From Cercospora beticola (lineage: Eukaryota; Ascomycota; Dothideomycetes; Mycosphaerellales; Mycosphaerellaceae): a stretch of 64,000 bases of DNA. The stretch's first letter is position 1; each line of letters starts with the position of its first letter. Location of the stretch: positions 558,001 through 622,000 of the forward strand of contig NC_088935.1 in NCBI RefSeq assembly GCF_033473495.1, read 5' to 3'. Under the pieces are notes generated by a model. It saw nothing but the letters and a program-made list of their open reading frames with translations, made no database searches and had not been told where the DNA came from. The translations under genes were made by a program, and so were the position numbers. Shown in pieces: positions 45,371 to 56,799 of this stretch.

Positions 45371-48300
45371 ATGCCGTCGCCATTGGCATCACCCGGGCAC
45401 CATGTCGCCGTCCCGTTTCCCACCGCGCTGGCCTTCGCCTTTCTGATATCGTCCATCCTGGCCAATGTTGCGATCTCAGCCATACATTCACTGGTGACAA
45501 GCGCTGTGGCATGGCTGTCAATCTGCATGTACACTGCAGCGAGGACGGGAGCTCGATCGCTGCTCGAGAACACACTCTCAAAACGCTTGTCATGGACCGC
45601 AGGAGCATTGTTGGCTTTAGCACATGTGTGCGATAGGGCTGTGGATGGTGACGATATCCAGTGGGCCAAGGTCAATACACAAATTCTGAAGATAAGATCA
45701 CGGACTGAAGTCTGTGGATTAGGCACTCCTTCCGGCATTGGTCTACAGCCTGACCGCGAATGGAATATTGGAGACAGCTTCCGCTCAGCTCCACGATGCT
45801 CGCAGCCCCTCTAAGCGTGAAGTTAGCAGGAGTCCTACCGGTTCGAGGAGGTCAATCACCATCTTGAGTTTGTCAGCACTGGCTGTGCTCTGGACTCATT
45901 CAACATCGATTACAGTCACTGCACTGGGCCTGTCTTATGCTATTCTCGGAGTACTCGCCTTTCACCTGATTGAGCGCGCCCTCGATGCCTCTGAGCATCA
46001 ACTGCATGGAGGCAGCGTGATATACTCGGCGTGTGGACTTTTGAACAAACCATTAGCTGCTTCCAGGTCATCTGGCGAGCCTTGCCTCGCTGTACTTCGC
46101 GACGTATCGGCAGCCTGCGCGATCACAACCACAATCGCCAGCCTCGCATTGGAAAATGCCAACTTCGGTGGAGTCGTGTACTACGGGTTCGCTTCGCAAC
46201 TGCTGGGCGATCATTGGACTTCCGGACAACGAATGCTCTCCATCGTGTACACGCTCATGACCGTGCTTGCACATGTAACACTATACACGTCTACAATATT
46301 GATGGTAAGTTTGATGGTCTAGCCCGATGTCTCGCTTATCGCCTTATCTGCGGCCGCGATGGCGCTGGAGCGGCGCGTCCTCCGCAGCCGAGCAAGCAGG
46401 GCCAGGGTCGCTTCCCTTTCAACTCTCAATCGTCTGCCAACAATTGCGTGCACTTCACTCAACCACTAACTTCTCTCCTCCAGATACTTCGACAGGGCAC
46501 TCTACTCACCAGCTTCGTTCCCCTCTCCGCTGCAGTCGCCTCGGGAGTACTGACCGATTTCTCGCTCACTCGAATCTGCTTCGCTGCGCTATGTGCCCTT
46601 TCCGGAGTCGCTCTTCTCGATGAACAGGCCGCACTTTCAATTGGACCCAGGATGAGGATGCGCTATGGGAGGCTGCTCAGTCTCGCTGTTGTGGCCTCTT
46701 GCATCTGTCTCGCCTTCTACTACCTTCAGCCTTTGCGGTCTACCCAGCACCATCTCCCAACCAGCTCCGCTCCACTTCCTGTTCGGCCATTGAGTGCGCT
46801 ACCGCCAGCAAAGACTCTCGAGCCTCTGCAGTATACCGACACACAAACACACCCGGTGAAGAATCTCATCGACAATGCGTCAACCTCGTGGAATGCAAAG
46901 TTGCAGCGACAGTCGAAGACTCTGCAGGAAGCTGTAACCGAATACCAACGACGATATGGCATCCCTCCTCCCCCACATTTTGACAAATGGTACGAATTCG
47001 CGAAGAGGAGGGGTGTGCAGCTCATCGATGAATATGACACCATCTACCATTCGCTGCTGCCATTCTGGGGCCTGTCGCCTGCGACAATTCGAGCAAGAGC
47101 AAGGGAAGCACTAGGTTTCAGTGAGAACAATCTGATGGGTCTGCTAATACGTGATGGCAAGGTCTCGCTTGTGGAGTCAGGCCAGGAGTGGTTACAGCAG
47201 GCTGTGACGGGTATGCTCGAGCAATTCATCCAGTACCTGCCTGACATGGATCTGGCATTCAACTTTCACGATGAGCCTCGTGTGGTCGTGCCGCACGACG
47301 AGTTATCGAGGTTGATTGAACTCGCTCGCACAAAATACATGCCTGCTGCTCAAGCGGTACAAAAGCCGAAAGACTCATTCTCGCCGCGACCCAAGGATGT
47401 CAAGTCTGGAAAGCGTATCGCGGAAGTGAAAACCACACGCTTCAACATTTACGCTCATCAACCGACGTGGATACCATCGCGACTCTCGTGTTCGCCTGAT
47501 AGTCCTGCTCGTGGCCTGGAGGAATCTCAGCTCATGGACAACATGACAGCATATGCCCTGTCCGAACTGGGATTTGTGTACAATCAGACAGCCTTCTCCG
47601 ACGTATGCAATTCGCCCTCTTTCGGTGAGTCGCATGGCTTTTTCGATCGCCCGAACGCTTTCAACGTGGTACACGACCTCTTTCCCATTTTCAGCCAGAG
47701 CAAAATGTCCAGCTTCAACGATATTCTGTATCCCAGCCCCTGGTACTGGTTCGGCAAAGTCACCTACGATGAAAGCGAGGACATGGACTGGACGCACAAA
47801 AAGAATAGTCTTTGGTGGAGAGGCAGCACGACAGGTGGTTTCTCGCGATCAGGAGGCTGGAGGAGACAACATCGACAGAAGCTGGTCTCTCGAATCAATT
47901 CCCTCGACAAAGCCAAAATCATGTCCAGCAGCAATGCCGGCGCCACGGACGAGAATCCCAATGCGAGGAAATGGCTCACGAAAGAAGTCTCAAGACCGGA
48001 ATTCAGCTCTATCATGGATGTCCATTTCTCCCATGTCGGACAATGTGACCCAGGAGATTGCGATGCGCAACGCGAATTCTTCCAAATCGTACCTCCGGCT
48101 GATCAACAAGAAGCGTGGAAGTATAAGTACTTGCTCGATATTGACGGGAATGCTTTCAGTGGCCGGTTCTACGCCTTTTTAACAAGTCATTCCCTACCAT
48201 TGAAAATGGCTGTGTTTCGCGAATGGCATGAGGAGTGGATTATGCCTTGGGTGCATTATATTCCGTTGAGCTTGAAGGGAGAGGAAGTGTTGGAGGTTGT

Positions 48301-48484
48301 GAGGTACTTTGACTCAGAGGAGGAAGGGAAGGAGATGGCGTTGAGGGTTGCGGAGGAGGGAAGGACGTGGGCGAAGAGTGCACTAAGGAATGAGGATTTT
48401 GAGGTGTGGTTCTTTCGATTGCTTTTGGAGTATGCGAGGGTGATTGATGATGAGAGGGAGGGGATTGGATTTACGGGTGCTTGA
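45371..48484 (+). CDS. GT90 (CAP10-like) glycosyltransferase with polytopic N-terminus
   Basis: Exons 45371-45670, 45723-46304 and 46484-48484 give 960 aa. The N-terminal third carries many hydrophobic helices (for example ALAFAFLISSILANVAISAI, ITVTALGLSYAILGVLAFHL and LMTVLAHVTLYTSTILM) and a further one near LLSLAVVASCICLAFYYL. The catalytic part, about residues 560-930, has the CAP10/GT90 blocks SSFNDILYPSPWYWF, SLWWRGSTTGGFSR, KYKYLLDIDGNAFSGRFYAF and MAVFREWHEEWIMPWVHYIP. Relatives include cryptococcal Cap10 and the beta-1,2-xylosyltransferase Cxt1, which act in the Golgi on capsule or glycan chains. The long multi-span form is typical of filamentous ascomycetes. The donor of intron 1 (GTCAAT) is weak, so the link between exons 1 and 2 is the least sure. 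Confidence 0.88.
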
Positions 48485-49141
48485 GCATTGGTGCCTACGT
48501 GCGTGCATTTGCTGCGAGGTGGAGGGAGTTTTGGTGGCGGCTTTTGTTGCATTTGCATATATACACACATATTAGCGTTTTGCATTCCTTCTTCAAGTCT
48601 TCCTGTGCACACGTTTCGCACATCATGCTAAGAATGAGATCAACGGGGTTAGGGAGCATTCCGGATACATCTTTCTCATTTCCATTTCAATTCCGCTAGT
48701 ACAAGCAGGAGATACTGCGAAGGTTATCCACACAACATTCGCCATATGCAAGAAATGATGATCGTCGAATGCCGCTGCACTACTCTTGGCTCTTCTTTCT
48801 TTCAACCTTCGTGATCTCGCTTCGCTGATGCATGCATGCTGGTTACTCAAAAACACAAAATAGAACGAAAGCTGTAAAAGCCAGTCCTGGAATTTTCCCT
48901 CCCTTTGCTTCTCCAGAGCTTTGTCTCTCAATCTTCCAACGAAGCGCCCCCTGAGGACGTCTTGTGGTACCGTATCGAAGCCCCAAAATACAGCAACTCT
49001 GGGAGAATCCGGCTACAACTCGCCAGAGTTGATCGAGTCCGAATGGCGCTGTTTTCAAATATCCAGTGGAGACAAGAGGTGAGAGAATAGAGGGCTTACG
49101 GAGCCAACGGAAGATTCGCTCCCTTGATTGAATTGCGTTCT
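48485..49141. other. Convergent intergenic region, GT90 / MAPKK
   Basis: 657 bp with the two 3' UTRs. Nothing else is recognised. Confidence 0.5.
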
Positions 49142-50789
49142 CTAATCTTGCCAGTCCCACACCGTTCGCAAGAATTGAGACATATCGACTCGTTTGGACT
49201 TCATCTCGACTAGCCAAGGATGTTTTGTGATATGCCAAGGCGTGGCGCGGCGATTGGGGTCTTTTTCCAAACTATATTTGAAGATCGATTAGCACATCGA
49301 ACATTAAAAGCAATCGCCGAAAACGGGCAAAAGGGCTTCAGGTCGTTAGAGACTCACCAGCACTCAATGAAGTACTTAAAATTCTCACTCCACCGCAGCT
49401 TATTTTCTGGCTCGTCCTTGAGTTTGGGAATCGGTTGTCGGACGATATATGTTAGCAGATCGATCAGTCCTGCTCGAGGGTTCATTTCTGTGCCGTCGGC
49501 AGGGAAGGGGAAGCGATGTTGTGCAACTTCCAGTAATGTCACACCCAGACTCCAAACATCGGATGTGATGGTGTAGCTCTGGCCTGTTATTCGTTCGGGT
49601 GCCATGTAGTAACTGGTGCCGATGAAAGTATTGGCATCGCCTTTGGTGCCGAATTCTCCCGACACACCAAAGTCGCAAAGTTTGACTTGTCCTTGGCGGG
49701 TGAGTAGGATGTTAGAGGGTTTGATGTCGCGATGGATGATGCGGTGGCCATGGAGGTACGTCAGGCCGTTGAGGACGCCTTCGGCGACCTTTCCAAGGAC
49801 CTTCTCGCCTGTGCGGCCGCCAAGTTTCTTCACTTCGCGGTAGATGCTGTCAAGAGAACCACCTTCACAGAACTCCATTGAAATGCCAATGGTGCCGCTC
49901 GTGTCGTCCATGAAGGCGCCGTAGTATTGACAGATGTGTTCCGAAGCACAGGATTTGTTGAAGCTGAGTTCTCGCACGATCTGTTTCTTCACATCTGGGT
50001 TGGGATCTGTTGTGATGATCTGCGCGTTGTCAGTAATTTCCGATTTTTGATCGCGTTTACAATGCTCACCTTCAGCGCAAAGACTGTCTTTCCACCTTTG
50101 AGGATACATCTCGTCACAGCGCCGCCAGCACCTTCACCGAGACTGCCTATTTCCACGATACGTCCTTCTTTCTTTGCAGCTTTCCAGCCTGCATCATCCA
50201 GATCTTCTACATCCAATGGTCGCCCCTTTTCTAAGCTCAACTTCTCCAGATCGGGTAGACCTTGCGTGCTCCCCTCTCGCTCCATGCCCACACCGCCTGA
50301 ATGTGCCGAACTCGAGCTGTATAATGAACCAGAGGCTGAGACTGGATCTCCATCACTTCTTAGCATTTCTACAAAATTTAGAGCCGAATACGATGACGTC
50401 GTCGAGACGGATCCATTTTGTGTAGTGTTGGCGCCGAAGCTGTTCGTCCTGCTGTGTGCCGACTCATCACTGCTACCTCCACTCGCAGACAAGCCCGGAG
50501 CTATTTGTAGGGGCGGTAGCCTTCGTTTACTTTGAGCAGTCTCTTGCGGTGTATGTGCAGTACCCATTGGAGTTGCTAGTGACAGCTTGGGCGGCTGTGC
50601 TCGCGATGGGATATGTAGGCCAAGCGGTGGTACATTGTTGGCAGCCATGGGCGGCGCGGCCGCGCTGTTCACGGGTCGCTGACTCGGTGAGGCCGGAATA
50701 GCTAGACCGAGACGTGGGAGCTTATTCCCGCCCTGTTGACGACCAGCGCCTGGAATGGGCGGGCGGAGAAGCGGTGCCGGCGACGCCAT
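49142..50789 (-). CDS. mkkA: MAP kinase kinase of the cell-wall-integrity pathway (Mkk1/Mkk2 type)
   Basis: Three exons on the minus strand, 50070-50789, 49358-50019 and 49142-49271, give 503 aa. Residues 1-200 are Pro/Ser-rich ([19 protein letters not shown]). The kinase domain follows: GEGAGG at 218-223, Lys240 in [12 protein letters not shown] at 336-343, DFG at 356-358 and APE at 380-382. The activation segment [20 protein letters not shown] matches the Mkk1/Mkk2 group rather than Pbs2 or Ste7, and the C-terminus RTVWDWQD is typical of the group. The kinase is phosphorylated by Bck1 and activates the Slt2/MpkA MAPK in response to wall stress. The frame is open upstream of 50789 but without an ATG. 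Intron 2 is 86 nt, and intron 1 has a clear ACTGAC branch point. Confidence 0.94.
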
Positions 50790-52728
50790 ATCTGCGCGAT
50801 CCACCGGCGGGGAGGTGAGATGGGTATTGTCGGCCACGATGGGCGTCTTGGCAAAGGCGGCCGTCAAAGAGAGCTCGTTGGCGCTCTTGACAGCCTAATA
50901 GCGGGGCTCTGGTATGTGATGCGGTGCTGAGCTGAGGAGCGGAGGTGGTGTGAGGGAGTCCAAGGAGTGTATGCTGCTTGCTCGCCGCTGACGTGGGTGC
51001 GGGCTTCGGCGTGCGGTGTCGTGTCTCGTTTATGCGGTGCACCAGCACTCTTCGGCCACGGCTGCTAAGGTGGTCTCGCGGTCGTCAATGCTCCCGTGCT
51101 CCGTCAAATTGCCGCAACTCTAGCTTGGTGGGCGGAGATTCGTCGTTCGGGCAGCGGTGGAGAGGGAGGAGTGTCGGCGGTGGGAGCAGCGCCGTGGAAA
51201 TGTGGTGAGTTGTCTGCGGTGGTGTGGCCTTCGCTCGAGCGTGTTTCATGTGGCACGTCTGCAGTCACCAGGCGCTAGCCACCACAGGACCCTCCTCAGC
51301 ATGCACCGGACTATCTGCCAAGACCTTGCTGAGCCGCGCTCTCTAGCAATGTTGCACTCGATATCAACGACAACGACAACGACAATGATGGCTCAAGTGT
51401 TCCGTTCTGTGCTACTTGTTGAAAGAAAATCCGCTGAGGACACGGAGGCAGCAAGAATCAGGCCAAATCAGCACTTCTCCCACGCACGTCTCATTCGTCC
51501 GCCGTTCTGTCAGACTGTTGGCCCAATTGCCGCCGAGCAATGATGTCGCTGATCGGCCTGAAACCAACAGCTCCTTAGCAAGCGACGCGACCCGCCGCGC
51601 ACCCGCCCGCCCTCTCTGCCGACTCTTCACTCTCGATAGGAAAATCTCCCATCGGCCACTGATTGCACACCAGCGAACACGGCCTTCAATTACCCGATTT
51701 TCCCTCAGCAGTTCTCCCAGCCGAAGATGAGGCACAGCGACAGGAGTGTGTATCTACTGTACGCACGTAGGGCTGCATGAGCACCGCTCCACCCATCGGC
51801 TGCCCGTGCCGAATGCAGCGCTGTCCACGAGAACATCATTGGACGGCATGACGTCCCAACTCATTACAGGTGCATTGGTGCAGCTCGTCTCCATTCTCAG
51901 CGCCAGCATGGCCATGTCACTCGTCCTTTTTGGCCTGCTCCTGCCGCCTACTGCACCTTCCGGGGCCTGAAGTGTACGAGCTGACATACATGTACGATCA
52001 CGACGATGTGTTGTCACTACATCCAGCTCGCCCGAACGGCTTCACCATCGCGCCTTCCGCGGCTTGCTCGGATGCACATCATCAGCGGTGTCCATCATGG
52101 TTGCTGCTACGACAGCGCGAGCTTCTTGCGAGAGCAATGAATGTCACAATCTGCTTGACCATGGCTTCCCCGGCACAAGGCAAGCGCGACTACTTGGCAG
52201 CAGACATCACTTGAAACTTCAATCAAGGCCATCGACCACGCAACGGCACGTTCGACTGCATTTTGTCTTTCAACACGTGGTCGCCAGTTGCCACTCCAGA
52301 TGAACAGCCTGCATCCTTGTTGGTCGAGAGTCTGGCCAGCAGACGTCAAAGAGCAGCACCTGGCGTCTTAAACAGGTTGTCAAACGTCAGCACAAACTCT
52401 TTGTTCTCGTTCTGGCAATGCATGGGTACCAGACCAGTCTGCACATGGTTGCAAGGTCGACTTCTGCCGATCGTGATGGGCTTCGTCTGGGCCAAACTCC
52501 CATATTCTCGAAATCACGAATATGGCACAACAATATACACGATACATGCGCATACTGAGAACACCGCTCGTGCAATTGCTTCACATCTGGTAAGATGGCC
52601 ACATCAAGCAGGCAGTGAGAAGAGAGCAACGTTCATTAACGCGGAGTGTACTAATCTGCATGATCCGAAATGGTTGGTTGGCATTGCTAACACAAAAAAG
52701 GTCGTTCCAGCTATTCAAATACTATACT
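50790..52728. other. Intergenic region, MAPKK promoter to coiled-coil gene
   Basis: 1.9 kb with no supported gene. It should include the MAPKK promoter and 5' leader. A short (CAACGA)3 run lies near 51365-51384. The open frames (up to about 170 codons at 52263-52769) show no domain. Confidence 0.4.
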
Positions 52729-54345
52729 TCATCGGCCCATACGATTACATATCTCCGCCCAACCTTTGATCTTATTCTGCTGCGATGAATCGTCAACCAG
52801 ACTGCGACTGTCACCGATGTCGACGTAAACAGCACTCCAATTATCGATTTCCGGCCTCATCGCCAACTCCTGTTCCTCTGGGTCAGCGGAGTCTGGTATT
52901 TTGGCAATCCATTCTGTAATCCTCTTCCGAGGCACTTGAGCGATGGCGTTGTTCTCGTAGCTCTCACGGTAGCCGTCGTCGGGATGGTCGCGGAAGTTTG
53001 AACTCTGGTACTGATCCGCGATGACTACTCCGGCATCCAGCGCGGCCTGCCGAGCTTTATGCTCTTCTTCCTCTGCTTTGATCAGCGCTTGAGTCAGCTC
53101 ACGGCCGCGCTGGACCCACCGAAGTGAGTATTCAAGCTGTACGGGTTCTTCATCGCCTAGGTTGAGCTGTTCATGCGCGTCTATGCCTCGGCGCATGTCG
53201 AATGCCTCCTGGGCTTCCCCCAATTTGCGACGAGCTTCGTCAAAGGCAGCCTCCGTGTCCCTCTTCTTCTGCTCACCGGGATCAATCTGACCAACTATGT
53301 CAGTAGGGGCGTTCGGTCCGTTCACAACAAGTCCATCGCGTCCAAGGATCAACTCGCCTTCATCCAGTGTATAGCCATGCTGGCAGTAGTGCTCATACAT
53401 GGACTTGAAGTCAAACTCTTCGAAGACTGGCGAGGCCTCTGCAGGAGCGGGCGGCATCAATCTTGCCACCACGAAGGCCTCCTCGAGATACTGGTCCACG
53501 TCTTCACGGCAGCTGCGAAGTGCCTCAATCTTGGACTGGAGCCGCATGTCGACTAACAGGTATTGCTCGTGAACGGCCGACAGAAAGCCTTCAAGCTTTT
53601 TCACGTTCTGCTTTGAAGCTTCTACCTCAGCCAGATATTGGTCGGAGAAGATCATGACGCTCTGGTCTCGGACAACCCTGATCATCAGCTCCAGATTACC
53701 GAATTCGCCGCCGATTCGACCTCCTAGCTGTTGCCAACGTGAACGCTCGTCAATTGCTACTCGTTCGGCAGTCTGCAGGTCCCTTCGAGCTGATAAAGCG
53801 GCTTGGATCTTTCGCGACAAGTCCAAGTTAAGCAGAAGCGACGCCACATTCTCAATGCCGTCGAATGCGTCGACAATGCGGATCGGGCCTTTGGTATAGT
53901 CGTCTTCATCTTCGCCACGAAACCTGATGCATCTCTTTCTTCGGGCTTTTCGTTGTTCTGCGGGATTTACTGGCACTTCTTGTGCTGGTTCAGCAGCTGG
54001 AGCGACCGGGACTGGTGGCGGCTGGGTGCCTTGGTGCATATCTTGGCTGTCCGCTACTACCGCTATCGGTCGCTGAAGCGTCTCGTCCTGGACGGTCCCC
54101 TGAACAGAGCTACTGTGGAGCTCTTGAGTCACGTCGGATACGACAGCCTCATCCGGTGGAACATTGCATGTCGCGACGTTCTCCTGGCGGGTTCCGACAT
54201 GCTCCTTTTTCCTACCAGCCCATCCTCGCCAACGGCTGAAGTTCTGTGCGAAGCCTCTGAGCCTCATATGTTTCTTGCTGGCGATGGCGACGGAAAGTGT
54301 GGTGGCCAGGAAAGCCACTGCGCGCGACGATGTGCCACCTGCCAT
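52729..54345 (-). CDS. Long coiled-coil protein, locus 2 (paralogue of 14321-16102)
   Basis: Single exon, 538 aa, no named family. The N-terminus (SSRAVAFLATTLSVAIASKK) is hydrophobic enough to be a weak membrane anchor or organelle signal, followed by basic residues. The shared core begins with EDDYTKGPIRIVDAFDGIEN and LSRKIQAAL, goes through a long charged helix, then DVDQYLEEAFVVARL. Next come LRWVQRGRELTQALIKAEEE and ARQAALDAGVVIA, ending with ITEWIAKIPDS and SLVDDSSQQNKIKGWAEIC. These blocks match the locus-1 protein in order, with identities concentrated at the DYT.GP, L.EA.VVA.L, RW..R..E.T..L..AE and EW positions. Outside them the sequences have diverged strongly, so the duplication is old. 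A DUF6590-like gene lies head to head, as at locus 1. Function unknown. Confidence 0.82.
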   Translation of the reverse strand: MAGGTSSRAVAFLATTLSVAIASKKHMRLRGFAQNFSRWRGWAGRKKEHVGTRQENVATCNVPPDEAVVSDVTQELHSSSVQGTVQDETLQRPIAVVADSQDMHQGTQPPPVPVAPAAEPAQEVPVNPAEQRKARRKRCIRFRGEDEDDYTKGPIRIVDAFDGIENVASLLLNLDLSRKIQAALSARRDLQTAERVAIDERSRWQQLGGRIGGEFGNLELMIRVVRDQSVMIFSDQYLAEVEASKQNVKKLEGFLSAVHEQYLLVDMRLQSKIEALRSCREDVDQYLEEAFVVARLMPPAPAEASPVFEEFDFKSMYEHYCQHGYTLDEGELILGRDGLVVNGPNAPTDIVGQIDPGEQKKRDTEAAFDEARRKLGEAQEAFDMRRGIDAHEQLNLGDEEPVQLEYSLRWVQRGRELTQALIKAEEEEHKARQAALDAGVVIADQYQSSNFRDHPDDGYRESYENNAIAQVPRKRITEWIAKIPDSADPEEQELAMRPEIDNWSAVYVDIGDSRSLVDDSSQQNKIKGWAEICNRMGR

Positions 54346-54990
54346 GACGACCGGAATGGCTATAGCTGTGGTGCTGTCATTCCCTCACTGGATTTCTAGG
54401 TCTGCTGTGTCCGAGAAGAAGTGAGATGCCTCTGCTGCTGGTTTCGGTCTCTGCTATCCTGTCCTAAGAAAGCCTTATGTGTCGAGAAGGAAGAGATTTA
54501 CAAATACTTCAGTGTAAGAGTCAACGCGCTTCATCCGCTCTCGTTCACTCGGGAAGGTTGCTGGACACCCGCTTTGTTCTTCGCGCCTCCACCCTTACCT
54601 GCTTCCGATTCACTGCATCAAAAAGCGAGAATCACCTGGATTTGGCGGCGGCAATATTCAATACCCAATACTCTGGCGTCAAGATCAGTATACTGTAAAA
54701 TTTACGTTGCTAACAGTCGTCTAGATTGAGGGATGGCTCGTACTCGCATCGAGGGGCTTTTGTGTAGCATTGTTGATGTCAGGTGATGCCATTCACTCGA
54801 TTGGACCGAGAGCTCGAGTCCAAGCGTGTGCAGCGACTCATCACTCGCGCAAATGTGTGATCCTTCACCAGTCGCGATGCTGGCGCCTCACTCTTCCTTT
54901 CAAGATATATCATTCCCACATCACATAGTCCACATCAGCACCAGTGCAAAGACCAAAATCGAAGAAGGCTAGAGACCAGCAGCAAGCAAC
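54346..54990. promoter_or_regulatory. Shared divergent promoter region, locus 2
   Basis: 645 bp between the start codons of the coiled-coil gene (minus) and the DUF6590-like gene (plus). An AT-rich GATATATCA-type patch lies near 54904-54912. The size is similar to the locus-1 gap (about 570 bp). Confidence 0.4.
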
Positions 54991-56094
54991 ATGCCGCGTT
55001 CAGAGATCGGCGAAGACGACGAGAAAGCGGACACGTACGATCAGTCTCCAGTAGATGCCCAAAAGTCCGCGAAAGATGCCGTCGAGTCTGTCGTAGTCAC
55101 ATCGGGCTGTCGACCAGCAGACGCACCACCTGCCATAGCGCGTTACCAAGTCCCTGGCGCTCGAGGATACAAGGCTGCTCCGCTCGCAGCAGCTACCGAA
55201 TACTCAGAGACCCTTCCATACGGTATTGGTCGGCCACGAGTCGATTCAGCCCAGACCTCCCGAGGCCATGGATTCCTGCAGAAAGAGTATGGCTGGGGCA
55301 CAGGATCGAGCGCCTTCCAGCCACGACCTGTGAGCAATGCATATGCCTTGGGCGCTGCACAGTCCACCTGTGCTGCAGCGCGAACCACATCTCCGGCGAA
55401 TCAAGTTGGGTTGTCCAAGCAGCAGTCGCTGCAACCCGCTGCTAGCTCTACGACCCCGACGTCCTCAAGTACCGGCAAGACGACCGAAGACTGGAAGATC
55501 GGAGATGTGTTGTGGGTGCCATGGCACACCCACAACAACGATCCCAAAATCGAACCCGACGACGAGCAACTAAGTTACACGCAGCTAGGGCCGCTGCTCA
55601 CCAAGTGGCGCCCTGCCATCATCATCCGCAAGACTGGCGAATCCATGGTCGTCCTGCCCTTGTTCTCCTGGAACGGAGTTGGCCTGGCCAACAAAGTCAC
55701 CAGAAGCCGTCAATTCGAGTACTGCTGCGTGCAGCAAGCCGGTCAGCCCAAGGTCGAGAAGCATCCAACGACGGACTACACTACTGTTGTGCTCTTCTCA
55801 GACGACCCAGACTTTGAGCTGAAGCCAACGAGCTGTGTGCATCTTCTAGGTGGGTATCCTGTGGGATATGATCACCCGGCACAGAAGATCGGACATCTGA
55901 CTACTGACTCAATTGACTGTTTGAGGCATAGCGTGCGAAAGGCGGAGAGTCAGGCTGATGCGACATATGGCAAGCTGACAGCTAAGCAGCTTGCTGATGC
56001 GATTAAGACAGGGGCCAAGACTGCGCAGGCCAGTGTGAGGAACTTGTTCATGCGCTCAACGAAAGCCCGAGAGAATGCCATGCGTGGCTTTTGA
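54991..56094 (+). CDS. DUF6590-like protein, locus 2
   Basis: Single exon, 367 aa. Residues 1-165 are low-complexity and probably disordered. The conserved core, about residues 166-310, has WKIGDVLWVPWHTHNNDP, GPLLTKWRPAIII, VVLPLFSWNGVGL and TSCVHLLGGYPVGYDHPAQK, then IGHLTTDSIDCL. These align with the locus-1 protein (GDV..VP.H..N..P, GP...K.R..I, LPL+SW..VG, C.L+GG...Y....K+G..T..S+D). The DUF6590 name rests on this motif pattern and is less certain here than at locus 1, because the Arg-Arg strand is changed (KWRP). A 60-residue helical, Lys/Ala-rich tail (AKQLADAIKTGAKTAQASVR) replaces the Ser/Arg-rich tail of locus 1. No signal peptide. Function unknown. Confidence 0.75.
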   Translation: MPRSEIGEDDEKADTYDQSPVDAQKSAKDAVESVVVTSGCRPADAPPAIARYQVPGARGYKAAPLAAATEYSETLPYGIGRPRVDSAQTSRGHGFLQKEYGWGTGSSAFQPRPVSNAYALGAAQSTCAAARTTSPANQVGLSKQQSLQPAASSTTPTSSSTGKTTEDWKIGDVLWVPWHTHNNDPKIEPDDEQLSYTQLGPLLTKWRPAIIIRKTGESMVVLPLFSWNGVGLANKVTRSRQFEYCCVQQAGQPKVEKHPTTDYTTVVLFSDDPDFELKPTSCVHLLGGYPVGYDHPAQKIGHLTTDSIDCLRHSVRKAESQADATYGKLTAKQLADAIKTGAKTAQASVRNLFMRSTKARENAMRGF

Positions 56095-56799
56095 GGGCGT
56101 GATTCACAGGACTTCCAAGCTCTGCTGATTGATTGTGATTCTGCGTCGATGAGTACGCGGTTCTTGAGAGGCTGGCCAGCAACATGAAGGAACGAATTTG
56201 TTGGATGAACTTAATTGAGGCCAGGGGCTTTTTGCTTGCTTTGCGCACTGGATGCGAAAGTCTTTTCTTACATGGGTCGGCATGCGTGCATAGACGAGCG
56301 ATCGAGCTCGAACACTTTCTTTAAAGGGCACTTGGGGCTGGGGTTTGGAATTTTGGTCTGGTATTGGCGGTATCGACTGCTGTACGTAGAATCAGAGAAT
56401 GTCAGATTCGTAACGAAATATCGTGTCCTTGAATGTGTCTGAACTTATGTGCTGTGGATCGAGTGGCTGAATCTGGGATGCCGCTTCAGTTCCTTGTGTG
56501 CATGTGCAATGCAGTTGTCAGGAGCGATGCGTGAAGTGAAGGCAGGCCCAAGACTAATGGCTGTCACTCTCGACTTTTGGCCGACAACAGAAGACCTCTC
56601 AGACGCAAGGCAGAGACTCGGCCTGCGAAGCTCACCAACCCTTCGCTCTCACATGCATCCACATTGTCGGAGCGCGCAGTGACAGGCAGCATGTGTAACA
56701 CATCTTTGCTTCAAGCATCACCAGGTGCTTTTGACTCGATTGCTAACTGAGCTCAGAACATTACCTTCTCGTCGCTTGGTTCAACACTCTTTTGACATC
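56095..56799. other. Intergenic region before the family X polymerase
   Basis: 705 bp with the 3' UTR of the DUF6590-like gene and the promoter of the polymerase gene. No exon is supported. Confidence 0.4.

Noticed and set aside
45103..45738. 211-codon minus-strand frame
   Set aside because: Overlaps the first exon of the GT90 gene on the opposite strand and has no domain.
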